A program made the translations under genes and the position numbers. Below, in pieces: positions 22,745 to 36,008 of a stretch of 64,000 nt of DNA. The notes beneath the pieces were generated by a model. The model did no database searches, was not told the DNA's origin, and saw only the letters and a program-made list of their open reading frames with translations. Positions within the stretch are counted from its first letter, which is position 1. Every line of letters begins with the position of its first letter. The stretch comes from Bolinopsis microptera (Eukaryota; Ctenophora; Tentaculata; Lobata; Bolinopsidae): NCBI RefSeq assembly GCF_026151205.1, contig NC_087079.1, forward strand, positions 15,314,445-15,378,444, read 5' to 3'.

Positions 22745-25700
22745 CATGAACAGGATATGCCCGTTTAAAATATTTCCATCACGTTGCATTACATAATTCT
22801 CAATAAAAATAATAGATTTGTAGTGTCGTAAATAGTTTAAAACTATAATACGGCATAACTACGCTATGACTAATGACTATCCATAACTTTGGTTGTGATT
22901 GATGTTTTTTGATACGGTAAAAAGTATCGATTAGGGAATACCTAATAAAACCTTTATCGTTATCGGCAAATAAAAATCCATACAATTTATATTACGGAGC
23001 TAGATCATAGATAGATAGATGATGACAAGAAACTATAACATAACTGATTTTAAATTTCCTTTAATAAAGCTTTCAGCTAGCGGATGTGCAGGTTTGAGGA
23101 AGCCTATGAGCTAGGTAAGCAGATAACTTAGTGTTTACCATATTATAAGGCATCGTACAAGAAAAATGTATGGTCAGGAACAGGTTATAAAATATAATAA
23201 TACGGAATATTGAAACTGTCCCTTTGATCACGAATCAATACGAACAAAAAGGTAGATTGATATCAGCGTGAATATGAGGTATATAAGATGAGCTATAGGA
23301 ATAAATAGATATTATGTTTCGCTTTATAAGGCAGCTACCCAGGCCGAGTCTATCGACCACAAAAGAAAAGGATGAAACATTTTTCCTGTAAGCTTGTATA
23401 AAAAATATACTAGCTTGTTGAGTATTACATGCGATGAGCTATTGTTACTTGATCTCTTTATATCACAAGAACCAATCATGTCCTAAAATTCCCTACTCAG
23501 AGTCAATATCCCATTAATTTTAATTGATAAGCTAAGAAGGTACACGAAACGAGTGTGAACAATGTTGCGTTATCCAGCTATTGTCGTGCGAAGTACCTAC
23601 AGCTTTACACGTCACGAGGCACACTGTTCCTACTCAAGTATTGCATCCTAAAAATCTTCTCTCCAGATAAATTTTATTCAGGCAATACTATCGAGAATAT
23701 ATCTATTTATATTTAAATCTTGACGAAAAAATCCATAATTCCTACAGTATAACAGAGCTAGATGATGAGTAGAAATGATAAAACAAAAGAGCCCTGGCAG
23801 GGCCAGCTGACAAAGCATGGACTGAATACTACTGATTACGTCTACAAAATGCCAACTTGCTTTTTTTGTTCTGAACCGTTAAATGTTAATTAATTGAGCT
23901 GTAATGGTGCGGAAAAAAACAAGCAATTCCGGAGAAATCAGCTCAAACTTATCCATCAAAATTGTAAGGCAACTGATAGGTTACCAATCTAGGTTGAACT
24001 AAATTTCAAATTATCAACTGTAAGTTACCAAATAAAGTTACTGAAGTAAATAAAAATTCCGAAAGGAAGTAGTACAATCGCAGACGAAATAGTGTGACAT
24101 TGCCAGCATTGACAACATTGACAGTCAGAACTAACTCTCAAAGTAGCTGACTTTACAACGTGTCATTCAAATTACAAGTACGACGGAAAATAAGTTATAT
24201 TATGAAAGAGCAGGCCTCCTTCATGAGTTATATTCTCATTTATAGTGTTTGTTAACTTTAAGCGCCCAGTGCATTACAGGTATATTTGTACACAGATTCC
24301 CCACACTTCAAACTATAAATAAATCTATGGTAAAATAGAGTGGTATAGGTGGACTTTGTTCCGCTGCAATGAGGCCCATTCTAATGGAACGTACATCAGG
24401 AGCTCAAATGAATTTAGTGAGCTCATGTCATTAAAAATCCCGTCAATGCTCGATGATTCGATGGGTTATTGATATTTTATTCATCACTAAACATGTATTT
24501 TTTAATGAAATGAATTGTATCCTTAGCATTATTATTTGATAACACACAATGGCTTATACATAAACTGGGAGGAATGATGAGGAAGACCCCCCAGAGCAAC
24601 TCTAATAACAAAACTAATTTAGTTTTTAGAAGGTAGTAAAAATCACTCGACTGTAAAGAACCCTCATCAGGTTATGAAAAGTGATATCAAACTATTATCG
24701 CAAAATTATTTCTCGAGTTCTTATGCCAGATTAATAACCTTGATAACGTATCATTACATTAATTTTACTCCTCCATTAGTAAGAGGCAGGTTTATTTTAG
24801 ACCGAGAATAATAGTGCATTGAATGAGGAGCACCTGCCAATAACTACTACGTGCCAAATTAGTTGGAACAGAAACGAAAGATAACAGATGACAATGACAC
24901 GTGAATACGATTACTGATCACTGGTGATTCAGCCAATGTTGTGAGGCACATCATAAGGGGTTATGAGCTGTTTATTACATTAAGTTCAAATGCCATAATT
25001 GTTCTGACATTGACAGCGCTCTTCTCACTAACGAACTCGGTCATTTTTGTTGGGCCCTGAACTAAAAAGCGGCCCTTATTATCGGGTTGCCATGACTACG
25101 CTTGGCAATATTACTACTGTTTTTGTTCAAGATAATTTGCCGCCTTCACGGTTGACAGATAACATATTATACTTTATACAGGATGTTATATATGTAGATT
25201 CTAGACGTTGGCTTATAGCTTTACAACACCCGACAAGCCGTGCTGAAGATCTTGGCTCCTCACTGTCTAGAGTCCACACGATAAATCGTTATCAGACCTC
25301 AATGTTAGATTCAATAGTGTATTAGTTAACCTGCCCTTTTGGCGAGCAAACAGGTCAAGAAATTAATCAATTTGCAGCGTAATCTGTACTGAAAACGAGA
25401 AGCTAAGAGAGCCACTATACATATGATTGTTACCACCTAAGATTCTCCTGAATTAATATAAGCCAAGTATGATATGTAACATAAAGGAAAAACGAGATGT
25501 GTATTTTATCAAAAAGTAAGCAAATAATTTAACAAAGAAAAGGGTATCATCGCAGATCAAAGAAAGAGATAACAGCAAAAGGCCTTGTATTAGAAAATGA
25601 TGCCAAATTAATTAATAAACAGTCTACCAGAAATTAACAATAAGTAGACAGCACAGTACATTAGTTCACATGCTTCGGTGAGTACCAAGATATTGTTCTA

Positions 25701-28573
25701 GATATAGTGACATAGTTACATCCTTGGAAACAGTGCCGTGTACAAAGGTCCTTTGTTTTTACTATACGTGTAATCTCAAGTTTAAGTCTTAAACTTTAGC
25801 TTAAACATACAATGTACTGCTAAAGGCTGTGCAACTGCAAGTACTTTTAAAGATAATGTATTAAGAGTTCAAAAAGAACTGATATAAAAGTTAAAAATAA
25901 ATAAAAGCGGAAAATAATCATCAAGTATTTATAAAGATTGAATAAATAAAGTAGTACGATAATCATTTAATTAGATCAAACCTCAATCTAAATTATTACG
26001 CTGCGCAACAGGACAAAAGATGGGGACGGAAAGAGAATAAACGCCATAATAGCCGTTACGAACAATTAAGCTCAATTAAATATTCTAAGTACCCTAGCAG
26101 CACTGTAATTAACTACTAAAATAATGGCTGATGGCTCTAAGTGCGATTGGACATACTCATAAGCTCACAGTGTTGGTCATATCTCGGAAAACATTAATAT
26201 TTAATACTAATAGTCAGGACATGAGTCACTTCGTTGCTAAGGTGACAAACCGAGTTTATCCCTAACAGAAGCATGAAATACGCTTGCAGCCTTAGGATTT
26301 CATGTAATCAGTCGTTAGTGGACAATCAGGTTAATTGCAGTGATATAACAGGGGAGCATTAGGTATGTGATATGGTAGCAGAGAACGAGAGTAAACAACA
26401 GCATTTTCAGTTAAATTCAAAGTTGAGAACACGGGAAATAGCGTACTTGTATTATTTAATAACTTGCTTTGACCTTTGAAATGAGCTTTATACAACTTAA
26501 TCGTACCGAAAACTACATTGTAGAATCTGACAAGCACCTTGATGAAAACAGACGACTGATTTCTCCTTCATAAAATCAAGTCCTCAAATTTCATAACTAA
26601 ACACAAATCTAATTGAAAAGCCCTGCACGTAATAACTTACTGACAAGTACTATATATATTGCTCCAACGTACCGTAAAATCACTTCGTTCCAAAGTTCTC
26701 ACTAATTCCGACAAAATCTGTCACAACTTACAACTAAGAGAAAACAGATTTAATAAGCCTAAGAACAAGTAGCTTCAAGTATAGCTGCTGTATCACTGTA
26801 TTACAGCTGTAATATTGTGTTGAATAGTGAAACAAACATGCACGTTCAAAGGAAATCGCTTGTTGAGCACTCATAATTCAGATATACGTTTAAAATGGAC
26901 AATACTTACCTCTACTTAATTGCTTGATATTTACTTTTTACTGTGAACTCAACTGTATATTTTCCACTTGCTAAGTGTGAAAAATCAGTGATGTACTGAA
27001 TTGCACCGACTGATAATTACAAATCAGAAACAATTGTGATAATACTTTCAACACTACTATATAACAAATAATTTGAGGAAACGATGTAACAGAGTCGATA
27101 TATTTTAATGTTGCCATGGGGTGGCAAGTCCCCATACATCGCAGTCCGGTAGTTTCATTGCGTCCTAATATATGAACTGTTCTTGAGCATCACTAAAAGA
27201 CTTTTTCTGAGCAGACTCGAGTAAGGTCAAAATTGCTAATAGTCCAGTGAAGAGTTGTATTAGGGCTATGTCGAAAAATTCATGATCATAAAATAATTTC
27301 TACATGATCATTGAAGTGGGACACTGAGTGTTTAACACCAATATCCCTATCAACAATAGGTGAAATGGGAAGACAAGCAAATACCTTCTTCAAGAGGCCA
27401 GCAGATAAACTTATTAAAAATCAGATCAAAGATACAGTGATGACATTTATATCAGGAGAAGAGTGAGATTTCACCTATCGAGAACAACAGTCATTTCTCT
27501 CAGAGGGAAAAGAAGCAAGAGGATTGAAAGGTAGTAGTGCGGTGAAAATATCAGATTTAGACATAAACTTAAAGCCTGCACATGGATTTCATTGGGCTAC
27601 AATTATCAGACACGGGCTTTTTAAAATTCTACTGACATTCCTAAAACTGTTACCGTTTTATTAAAGTCATTAATTGATTTATATATATATATTATCTAAC
27701 CCTATAGTAGTTGGATAATGACCATTGCTGAATTTATCTACAGATAAAATATATTGTTTGAATGACCGTTATTTTGAATACAAATTTCTACAGGAAGTGG
27801 TTAGGATTTGTCCTAATAAACGCCATTTTATGTGTAGTAAAGTAAATTCCAAGGAAATCATAATCCTATCCTGGCGAACCTGAACCTTGCAATCACTTCC
27901 GGATGTCCTTCAGCATAATTGTTATATTCATTTACAACATATCAATAAATTGCCTAAAACCTTCACTTGTGGATAAATTGTTAAAAACTGCTTTGAGCCT
28001 GGCGCTCTGCCAGATTTTGCTAACTTTTGATAGCAAAATGCTAGGAATTTCTCGATAGCTGGAAAGTAACCGAAACGTTCACATTATACACGTTGTGAGA
28101 ATGCGATAATCTGAAGAAGACTGACGAAGAGGATCTGTGTGATGAAGTTGGCGAGATGGCATAGCAGATTAATGAAAAACCGCGTTTTGAAGCTATAACC
28201 GGGTTATCAGGCGGGACCTGTAAAAGTTTCATTTGGTAATTCCAGTACTGTTAATCAGATATTATATTAGTAAAAGCCAAATATCTGAGACTGTGCCAAG
28301 ATCATAAAACTGTTTTCAATTCTACAAACCGATCAACTGAGGAGCAATGTGTCTATCAAGAGTTTGTGTTTGTGATGAAACAGATTACCAAAGAAGACAC
28401 AAAAAACATCATTATATATCAGAAGTGGTAGAAGTCGTTGAAAGGACAAGATATTGGGATGAACAATTTATAATAATGATTAATATTACACAATATCCAT
28501 ACGTGTTTACCGTTATGAGATCCGTTAAGCTTTAACAGGGCCATCATATAATGTGACCACAGAGATCTCTCTG
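22745..28573. other. No recognised gene
   Basis: Nearly 6 kb of AT-rich DNA. The longest open frames (25047-25325 plus, 26331-26537 minus, 28041-28232 minus) carry no motif I recognise. Small simple runs (ATAGATAG near 23010, TATATA near 27680) are present. Confidence 0.4.
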
Positions 28574-28740
28574 TCATTCCACTGGCAAAACAGCGCGTTT
28601 GAATTTTGAGGAGTATAGCCCCTGATAGGCAAATCGTAGCATGAGCTGCGATTTGAAATGCTCCCGGTCGCCGATGCAATTCAGATGGTAAGGCATTGCA
28701 TTCCACAATTTTGGTCCAAAGACTGCATCGACAATCTTTA
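28574..28740 (-). pseudogene. Fragment of a non-LTR retrotransposon: tail of a reverse transcriptase ORF
   Basis: Read on the minus strand and ending at the stop 28574-28576, the frame gives VFGPKLWNAMPYHL then EHFKSQL. This is the familiar end of CR1/L2-like and related polyproteins (G-KLWN-hP--h, then FK--L). Only the last ~55 residues survive. It points the opposite way to the fragment at 9.5 kb and has a different tail, so the two come from different families. Confidence 0.7.
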
Positions 28741-31700
28741 TTTTTATTTGGATCGTTGATATAAGGGATACAAATGCTTTATTTCATTTCATTTCATCAA
28801 GATGGGCTCAGATATTGGCGTTTATTTTGACCAAAACTACCAATTTCCCAGTATTTTTTTCAACTGGAAAACTTGAGTGTGGACACAGGTGAAAACTGAA
28901 AAAATTACAATATTTTCCCACACGTCACAGCGATATACCGATTACCATCCTGCATTGACAAATCAAACCCAGAATCACTGTCTCGTGTTACAAAAATATG
29001 GTCAGTATCCAGAGCTCTGGAGTTCCTGGAATAGTAGGTAATAGAAAATGAAAATGAAGGAGTCTTTCAATGAACTAGACGCAGTAACCGTATTTTGCAA
29101 CATAAAATGGTCGAATACTGCATGAAGCACCTTTAAGCATGATTATGATTAATTTGATTATATTTATTGATATGAATTCTAGAAGGATACACGATGCAAC
29201 TGTTAAGTATGTTTTCACACCATGGTCCATCTTCCGGTTGGTTTCATATCAGGAACTTTCGACATTCTGCAAGTTGTGGCGCTTAATCTTGGACTTGATG
29301 AATCACCTCTGGCCAGTGGCAATCAGGAATGCTCACAAGAGGTGAAGGAATGTATCACTATTTACACGATTTTTTTGGGGGAAGGTTCATGTTTGAGATA
29401 TTTGTAGTAACCAGGCTTCAAGGCTTTAAATACCACACATACCCTAACATAGTAACATCTGTATTAGAACAATGAGTATATAGTTTACTCCTATAAATAT
29501 AATGGGTGATCTGAGAGCTAACGGAACACCCACACGGCACACGCCCTTGTGTTCACCCTTTTTAGGATTGTCCTCCACTCTTGTGTCTTCCGCCCTCGTG
29601 TCCGGTTCCCGTTGGACGTATGTGGAGGACGCTTTATAAAAATTTGCCGACACTAATATTCGGGAATAGAGAAGAGTATGATGTTTTGTAAGGTTTCATC
29701 AAAGGAAACAACAACAAAACTTCAAAAACAAAAGCCGAATCTGATGCATGGCATGTCACGAACGATTTAGTTTTCAAGAAAGCACAATCTAACCCCACAT
29801 ACACTCTACTATAATCGTAACAACTCGCATTGCAGTAACGACCCAGCTGCCATATAGTCACATTATCTAAAACAATGATGTTACTATGAACGGCACGGGC
29901 GTCTACCAAGTTAGCACCATATTATTATGGTACCGCTACTACAGGCCTAAGAACCAAATGTAGCACATGCCGCGGTACTTTTAACTAGCCCCACTATATA
30001 TACAACTAATGACAAAACATAAGACCATAGGTATAAATCATATTGACACGTTGTACCTTAAATATCACCTGATACCTATGAAGCTATAACTTTTTTTCGT
30101 GTCCTTAATTGTATAAAATTACGGACGGAAGTATTTCACTGTTACTGTATGACACGATAAGTAGAGCCTGTGATCATTTATCATTCAGAAACAGGTGGTG
30201 TCATGATGGCAACATGCGTTGTCATGACAACATGCGGAAGCAGTCAACTGGTCAACAACCATCATTGATTACAAAGAACACGGTGCAACTGATAAACCGT
30301 TTGTTGTCAAACAATTTGCTTGATGTCAGTGGACAAATGCAAGTGTGGGTAGATCAAAGTACTTGTCTATAATGACAAAGTACTTGTCTATACTGACAAC
30401 TGAAACAAAGAATTACCTATGCAGGGGCTCAACTTTAACCCTGGGCCTGATCAGCGATTAACATTTCCTCTTACATCGTTTGAGCACCGAATTTAACAAT
30501 TAACTTCACAATCCTCGCATATTTTGACAAAAAAGAACAAGAACAAGAGAATCGATTTTATGTCGAACAACTCACATTTTCCTCGTGACAACGATCACGC
30601 AGGGGGGTTAAAAAAGGTCAAAGAAGACGTAATGGCCCGCAAGTTGAATTGGTGGTGTAACAAGTTGCCTCGTTGTGAGCCCGGTAACAAGGCAGGGTCC
30701 ACAGGGGGGGACATGTCTCTCACTGCTACTTGAGCATGTACAGGAGGTGATTAATTTATTAGGTACCAATAGTTGGGAGCTGAATATAGCTCGCTCGTGA
30801 GATGATACACACACAGACCTGTATCTCTTATACGGTACTCTTGTAGTTACCAGGGGTTATCATGGGTTACCAGGGGTTACCAGGGGAGAAAACGGGGGAA
30901 TTGTCAGCAGCGATAAATCAGGTGGGAGCAGATCGAGCATTTGCTTGTTCTATAAAAGTGGTCGACATCTCAATTAAATGATGTCCAACCAAATGATGTC
31001 CAAAAAATGAATATCTTAACTTACTTTATGTATGCCTTCACCTGGTTAAGTTAAAACTCTTGGGTAAAATACCGACCTTTTGTTAGCATGCTAATATAAG
31101 GACGGTTAAATAATGGAGGTGTATTTTATCGAGGAATGTTTTATAATACTTTATTTTCTTTGATATAAATAAGCTATTTGTAATGTGAAAATTAGATCTA
31201 AATATGTCATGATGCTCTGCAAATCACTAAACCAGTGCATTTAATATATGTAATAGGCAATTAAATAGTCAATTTAATAGGCAATTTGATAGGTAAATTA
31301 ATAGGCAATTTAATAGGAAAATTACTGTCAAACCATCAATTTGTGCGAAGAGTTTATGTACGCGATTATTTCACACCCAGAAATTCGGGCAAACTTTTGA
31401 CTCTAATCTCCATTGAATTATTTTAAATCAAGAAAATCGATGCCGTGAATATGATCCACTGTAAGAAAATCGCGAAAAAGAGTGCCCGAAAAAATATCTG
31501 GTTTTACACTTTACAGTTGAATAATCCAAGTTACTTAATAATCGGAATGTTTAACTTACGCTTGCACTTTTAACGGAGGTTTACGACAGTGGGGTGGCGG
31601 AATTATTGCTGTGAACGTGTAAAGTATACGAGTATACGATATACTAGAGTTTACACGGTCAGTCGGTCAAGCTCGGCTTCCAAACTAGGCTCCCAATTAG

Positions 31701-33608
31701 GCGTGTGTGCTTTCTGTAATCGCACTGTGCGTGGTCGATTTACTGAATTACTGAATTATTCATCAGTAACAATCATGTCCATTCAACTTTCTGCTTGTAC
31801 CAAACGGTTAATTCTCTAGTCTACCTCAATTTAGTCAACAGAAACGGCCTTCATGGTAGTGGTTATTAAACTAGTGTCTTGTTCTAACCAACATGTAGCT
31901 TAGTGAAGGAATATCTGTGGAGAATATCACCATTTTGGATAATGCAATACCATTGGCTTTTACAGAAAAATGAAAATTAAGTGACATCATTGATGTGGCA
32001 ACTATTGAGAGGAATTATACATTTTAAGCATAAGATTAATCAAAACTCACTCACGCAAGCGGTGCGATAAGTTGTTAGATCACAGAATTTGATCACAGCG
32101 TAACCAGCTATACAAAAGAATAAACATTTTGATTGACAGACGTAATACAAATAAGGTAACGTCTGCTTGTATGTGTACACACTACACATGAGAGCAAATT
32201 ATACAAACAATGATAATATCATCAGTTATCCGGAAATAACCCCATTTAGGTGCACTACATACGTAGAAATGTAAACAAATACCCGAGAGGGTGATAACTT
32301 TGTTGAATATATACCATGGAAAAGCTCTCCTCCGAATAAAGCATTGCAAGCCTAGACTATAGAAACCAAACGATACGGCAAATTATAAAGCGAAATTCCT
32401 GATCTGTGAAAACTCTTAGAAATAAGGCTCCAGAACTATCTAAATATTGTTTAAAGTCTAAATATTACTGGGTCATAAGTCAGTAGTGATTAGTGATTAT
32501 GTCTCTTTGATCCAAAGGCAGCTGTTATTCTGTTATTAATGCGTATATGCTCATAACAACAGCTCATAACAACAGCTTAGGTTTTTAGCCAGATCCTCAT
32601 CTAGCAGCTTTATAACATGATATTAAAGGTTGCTCAGTGTCAGGAAGACACAGAACACCTATTCAACATGGGCCACATATTTTCATGCGGGACGGATAAA
32701 CCAGGACAGAGGACAGATAATCCGACTGATTCCACAACTAACGAGAGACATATATTGAACTTTAAGGGGCTCGTTAGTCATGATAAATAATAAATCAGTC
32801 TGTATAGTTCGACTAAGTCAAATATTTTGCCTTCAAGAGTTCTCCGGACCGATTTTCGATTCTTCTCGAGTGATTTTGAGGCAGAAGACGAATAAGACAT
32901 CATCAGGAGCACGGATCAAAGCGATGCAATACCGTAGTATTTGTTCAAGATACCATATTCCAGAGCTATTCAGTCCGTTGGACGCAGTAATGATTCAACA
33001 TTTCTTTGTGTAAGGTTTATATATACAGACACTATGTAATGCTCTAGTACTCTAGAAGAATATCCATCACAGTGTTAATCGAGATTTACAGAACAGTGAA
33101 CGCAGAGGGCTCTGAAAACAAAAGGGATTATACTAAAAGCTTTAAAAAGAAAGAATGACCGAATAGAGTGATGGGTTTGTGCACAGTCTAATGTTCAGCC
33201 CATTTGGAGGATTGCCAACATTCGGCTGCAAAAATGGTATTACAAAAGCTTGTATATTACAGCTGTACACGGCGGTACACGCCCTAATTATACCCAACCA
33301 TTGCGATGAGAAAATACCAAATTACAACAAAAGAACAAATTCATGGAGAATCTGGACCGAATCATATGAAATTTTCTATTGGAATTTCATACATTGTCCT
33401 TGAAATTAAACAACATTTATTCAATAACTACATGAAGAGTACAAGGCAAATATTACTGATATCATAACACGCATCAGTTTAACTATAGTGTACGACGGAC
33501 GTTTAACATTTGCCTTGTTACCTTCAGTAAATCCCATTTTTAACAGCATGTGCCCAGCATGTGCCATGTTTCCAGGCTAGGTTAGGGTTAGGTTCCCTGC
33601 AGCTTAGT
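28741..33608. other. No recognised gene; small low-complexity repeats
   Basis: AT-rich DNA. Local repeats: ATTTCATTTCATTTCAT near 28780, GGTTACCAGGGGTTACCAGG near 30860, and about six AATAGGCAATTTA-like units at 31250-31325. The minus frame 29634-29909 has several Cys but no splice partners or known motif, and I do not call it a gene. Confidence 0.4.
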
Positions 33609-33660
33609 CAGGGGTGTAGGAATGATTTTCCTACACCCCTGGGGGGGGGGGGGGGGGGGC
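33609..33660. repeat. 14-bp palindrome joined to a G homopolymer
   Basis: CAGGGGTGTAGGAA (33609-33622) and its reverse complement (33628-33641) flank 5 bases, followed directly by a run of about 18 G. The CAGGGG...CCCCTG ends look like fused terminal inverted repeats of a transposon that lost its interior; this is inference. Confidence 0.8.
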
Positions 33661-35540
33661 AAGTTCCCCTCCAAAAGTTGTCAAATTGGATCACGTTAAA
33701 TCAAATCCGACCATCAAAAATCATCAATCATGATTTAAATGTAGTACTTTAAACCTACTCGCGTTCAACATCAGCTGAATTCCCCAAAACCCGCCAAGTG
33801 CGAGGTAGAAAATACTAGAATTTTCAGCCAAGGATGAAACAAAATGGCATAAAATGGCATAAAATATTATTATTATGCTGGTAGTACTAGTCAATAACCA
33901 CAACGTGGCTAATGGCTATCTTAACGAATTAAACATAAAAGAAGCTATTGATTATATGCTGCCTGGTTCACCACAAAAGTTATCAACTAACAAGCAGAAG
34001 TATTATTTTCCAAGCAAGTACTAGAAATAAGTGAGCAAACGAATCGTTTCATGGAATATGCAAAGATAAAATAATACCAACCATCGGTGAAAAGACGGTC
34101 GATGAGGATTGAAATTTGTGAATCAGTCTTACCAACTTATGGAGAATCTAGACCACATACACGATTTCGAATGCTTGAAAGTGCGTGGGGGAGGGAGAGA
34201 CCGGAAACTGTATACGACTCTGGGGAAACTGCCCGCATTTGCCGTTTACAGTCCCTCAAGTCTCCACTGCACAATAAGTGGAGATTTAAAAACAACTACA
34301 ACTTGACATGTCCGTAAACACTGTTAACTCCTTGATAGTTTATAAAACATCCCAAAGAGTTTATCAGTCTTGCGAGAAAGACGACTAACTAAAATCTGTA
34401 AATGATGTTTAAAGAATAAATAAATAAATGTTCACAATATCTTTAATTCTGATTGTGATCTCTGTGGCAGGATAGTAAGCGTAACGATGAAGAGCACGTG
34501 ATTTGTGTCAAGCATCTAGACCTCAGGAACTGCAGTCAGCGGCTAGTGGTGCATTCTGTGCAATGTGCATAGCACTGAAGACTGAGGACAACAACATGTG
34601 TGACGATCAAACTGAATACTAACCAGATCTATCTATAAATTGGATGTTTAAAACTTTGAAATGCGTGATCAGACGGGAATTTTATAGACTTTAAAGTTTA
34701 TAGTTTATCCGATCTGCTAGCTTCTCCCGGGCAAATTCCCGGTACGGACAATAATTTTAATTGTGATGGAATGTCTTAAATCCTACAATTACCAGCGACT
34801 TCTGTAATTGGTGACAAATGGTTGTCATGAATTATTACTTCACCACATCAGTATGCACTGCTACAATGGTTTTGCTGTCAGGTACCCATGGGAAATCAGG
34901 AAATTAGTAGATTGACAAAACCACCACACAGATGATAACCCAACTGGTGAGGAAAACCTTATTGTGGTGTATTCGAATGACACTAGAGGCTTGCATTGGC
35001 ATCAGGCCAACTTCATATGACAGACCTATCTTACAGTAGGCATTGTTTAGGGTCCTTATTATAATATCTTGCTGTTTTTTTATCAGGGAGAAATATCGGG
35101 GTTGCGAGTTGCAGTATCAAGTTAGAAACTTAGAAAAGATAGCCATATCGGGAATGGCTACACAGGGAAATAAGGCAGCTACATTTAGAATTGCAGGTGA
35201 TACTAGATAACTTGACAGATAGATGTGCAGATTGTCCATGTGTTAGAGAGTATCTCATTCTCAATATTGATTCGGGGAGATCAGAGTTATGTATTACTCA
35301 CAGATCAACGGGCATATCATTGTTATATTGTTATACCGTCACGGGTATAAAGTTGTTGACACTGGTCACTGTCACGGGTACATGAAGGTTACAGCTGTCA
35401 CTACTTATTGGCATCAACTGGGTCCAAAGGTTAACTTTATGATATTCATCAAACGAAAGTCTACAATTATAAAATAATCCGTACTTTGCTGGCTACAGTG
35501 CTCCTAAACAATATAAACCTGTCACACTTCATTCGGCGAA
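33661..35540. other. No recognised gene
   Basis: AT-rich; overlapping open frames at 34087-34317 and 35191-35477 are unsupported. No repeats of note apart from two similar ~30-base stretches (33337 and 34130, ATGGAGAATCTGGACC / ATGGAGAATCTAGACC). Confidence 0.4.
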
Positions 35541-36008
35541 ATAGCTAGTCAGCTAGGAAACATAGCTAGTTGCTAGGCAACATAGCTAGTTGCTAGGCAA
35601 CATAGCTAGTTGCTAGGCAACATAGCTAGTTGCTAGGAAACATAGCTAGTTGCTAGGAAACATAGCTAGTTGCTAGGAAACATAGCTAGTTGCTAGGAAA
35701 CATAGCTAGTTGCTAGGAAACATAGCTAGTTGCTAGGCAACATAGCTAGTTGCTAGGAAACATAGCTAGTTGCTAGGAAACATAGCTAGTTGCTAGGAAA
35801 CATAGCTAGTTGCTAGGAAACATAGCTAGTTGCTAGGCAACATAGCTAGTTGCTAGGAAACATAGCTAGTTGCTAGGAAACATAGCTAGTTGCTAGGAAA
35901 CATAGCTAGTTACTAGGCAACATAGCTAGTTACTAGGCAACATTGCTAGTCAGCTAGGAAACATAGCTAGTTACTAGGCAACATAGCTAGTTAGCTAGCT
36001 GGTAGGCA
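35541..36008. repeat. 20-bp minisatellite, about 22-23 copies
   Basis: Unit ACATAGCTAGTTGCTAGGCA, exact period 20 over most of the array. Variation is concentrated at one place (GGCA/GGAA), with a few TTACTAGG or GTCAGCTAGG variants at the ends. Each unit holds the palindrome-like words AGCTAG and CTAG. This is the longest satellite in the window. Confidence 0.97.

Noticed and set aside
28419..28706. 95-codon minus-strand frame at the retrotransposon tail
   Set aside because: It runs in the wrong frame; the neighbouring frame carries the recognisable RT tail (GPKLWN).
29634..29909. Cys-rich minus-strand frame of 91 codons
   Set aside because: No recognised motif, no splice sites that fit a neighbouring gene, and no similarity to the Ig or ANF exons.
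32780..33013. Plus-strand frame with SSGARIKAMQYR
   Set aside because: Isolated, without partner exons or a family I can name; probably chance or a decayed repeat.
33575..33597. Telomere-like GGTTAGGGTTAGG
   Set aside because: Barely two units; too short to be a telomeric tract.
35541..36008. CRISPR-like array
   Set aside because: Units are contiguous with no unique spacers, and the genome is eukaryotic; it is a minisatellite.
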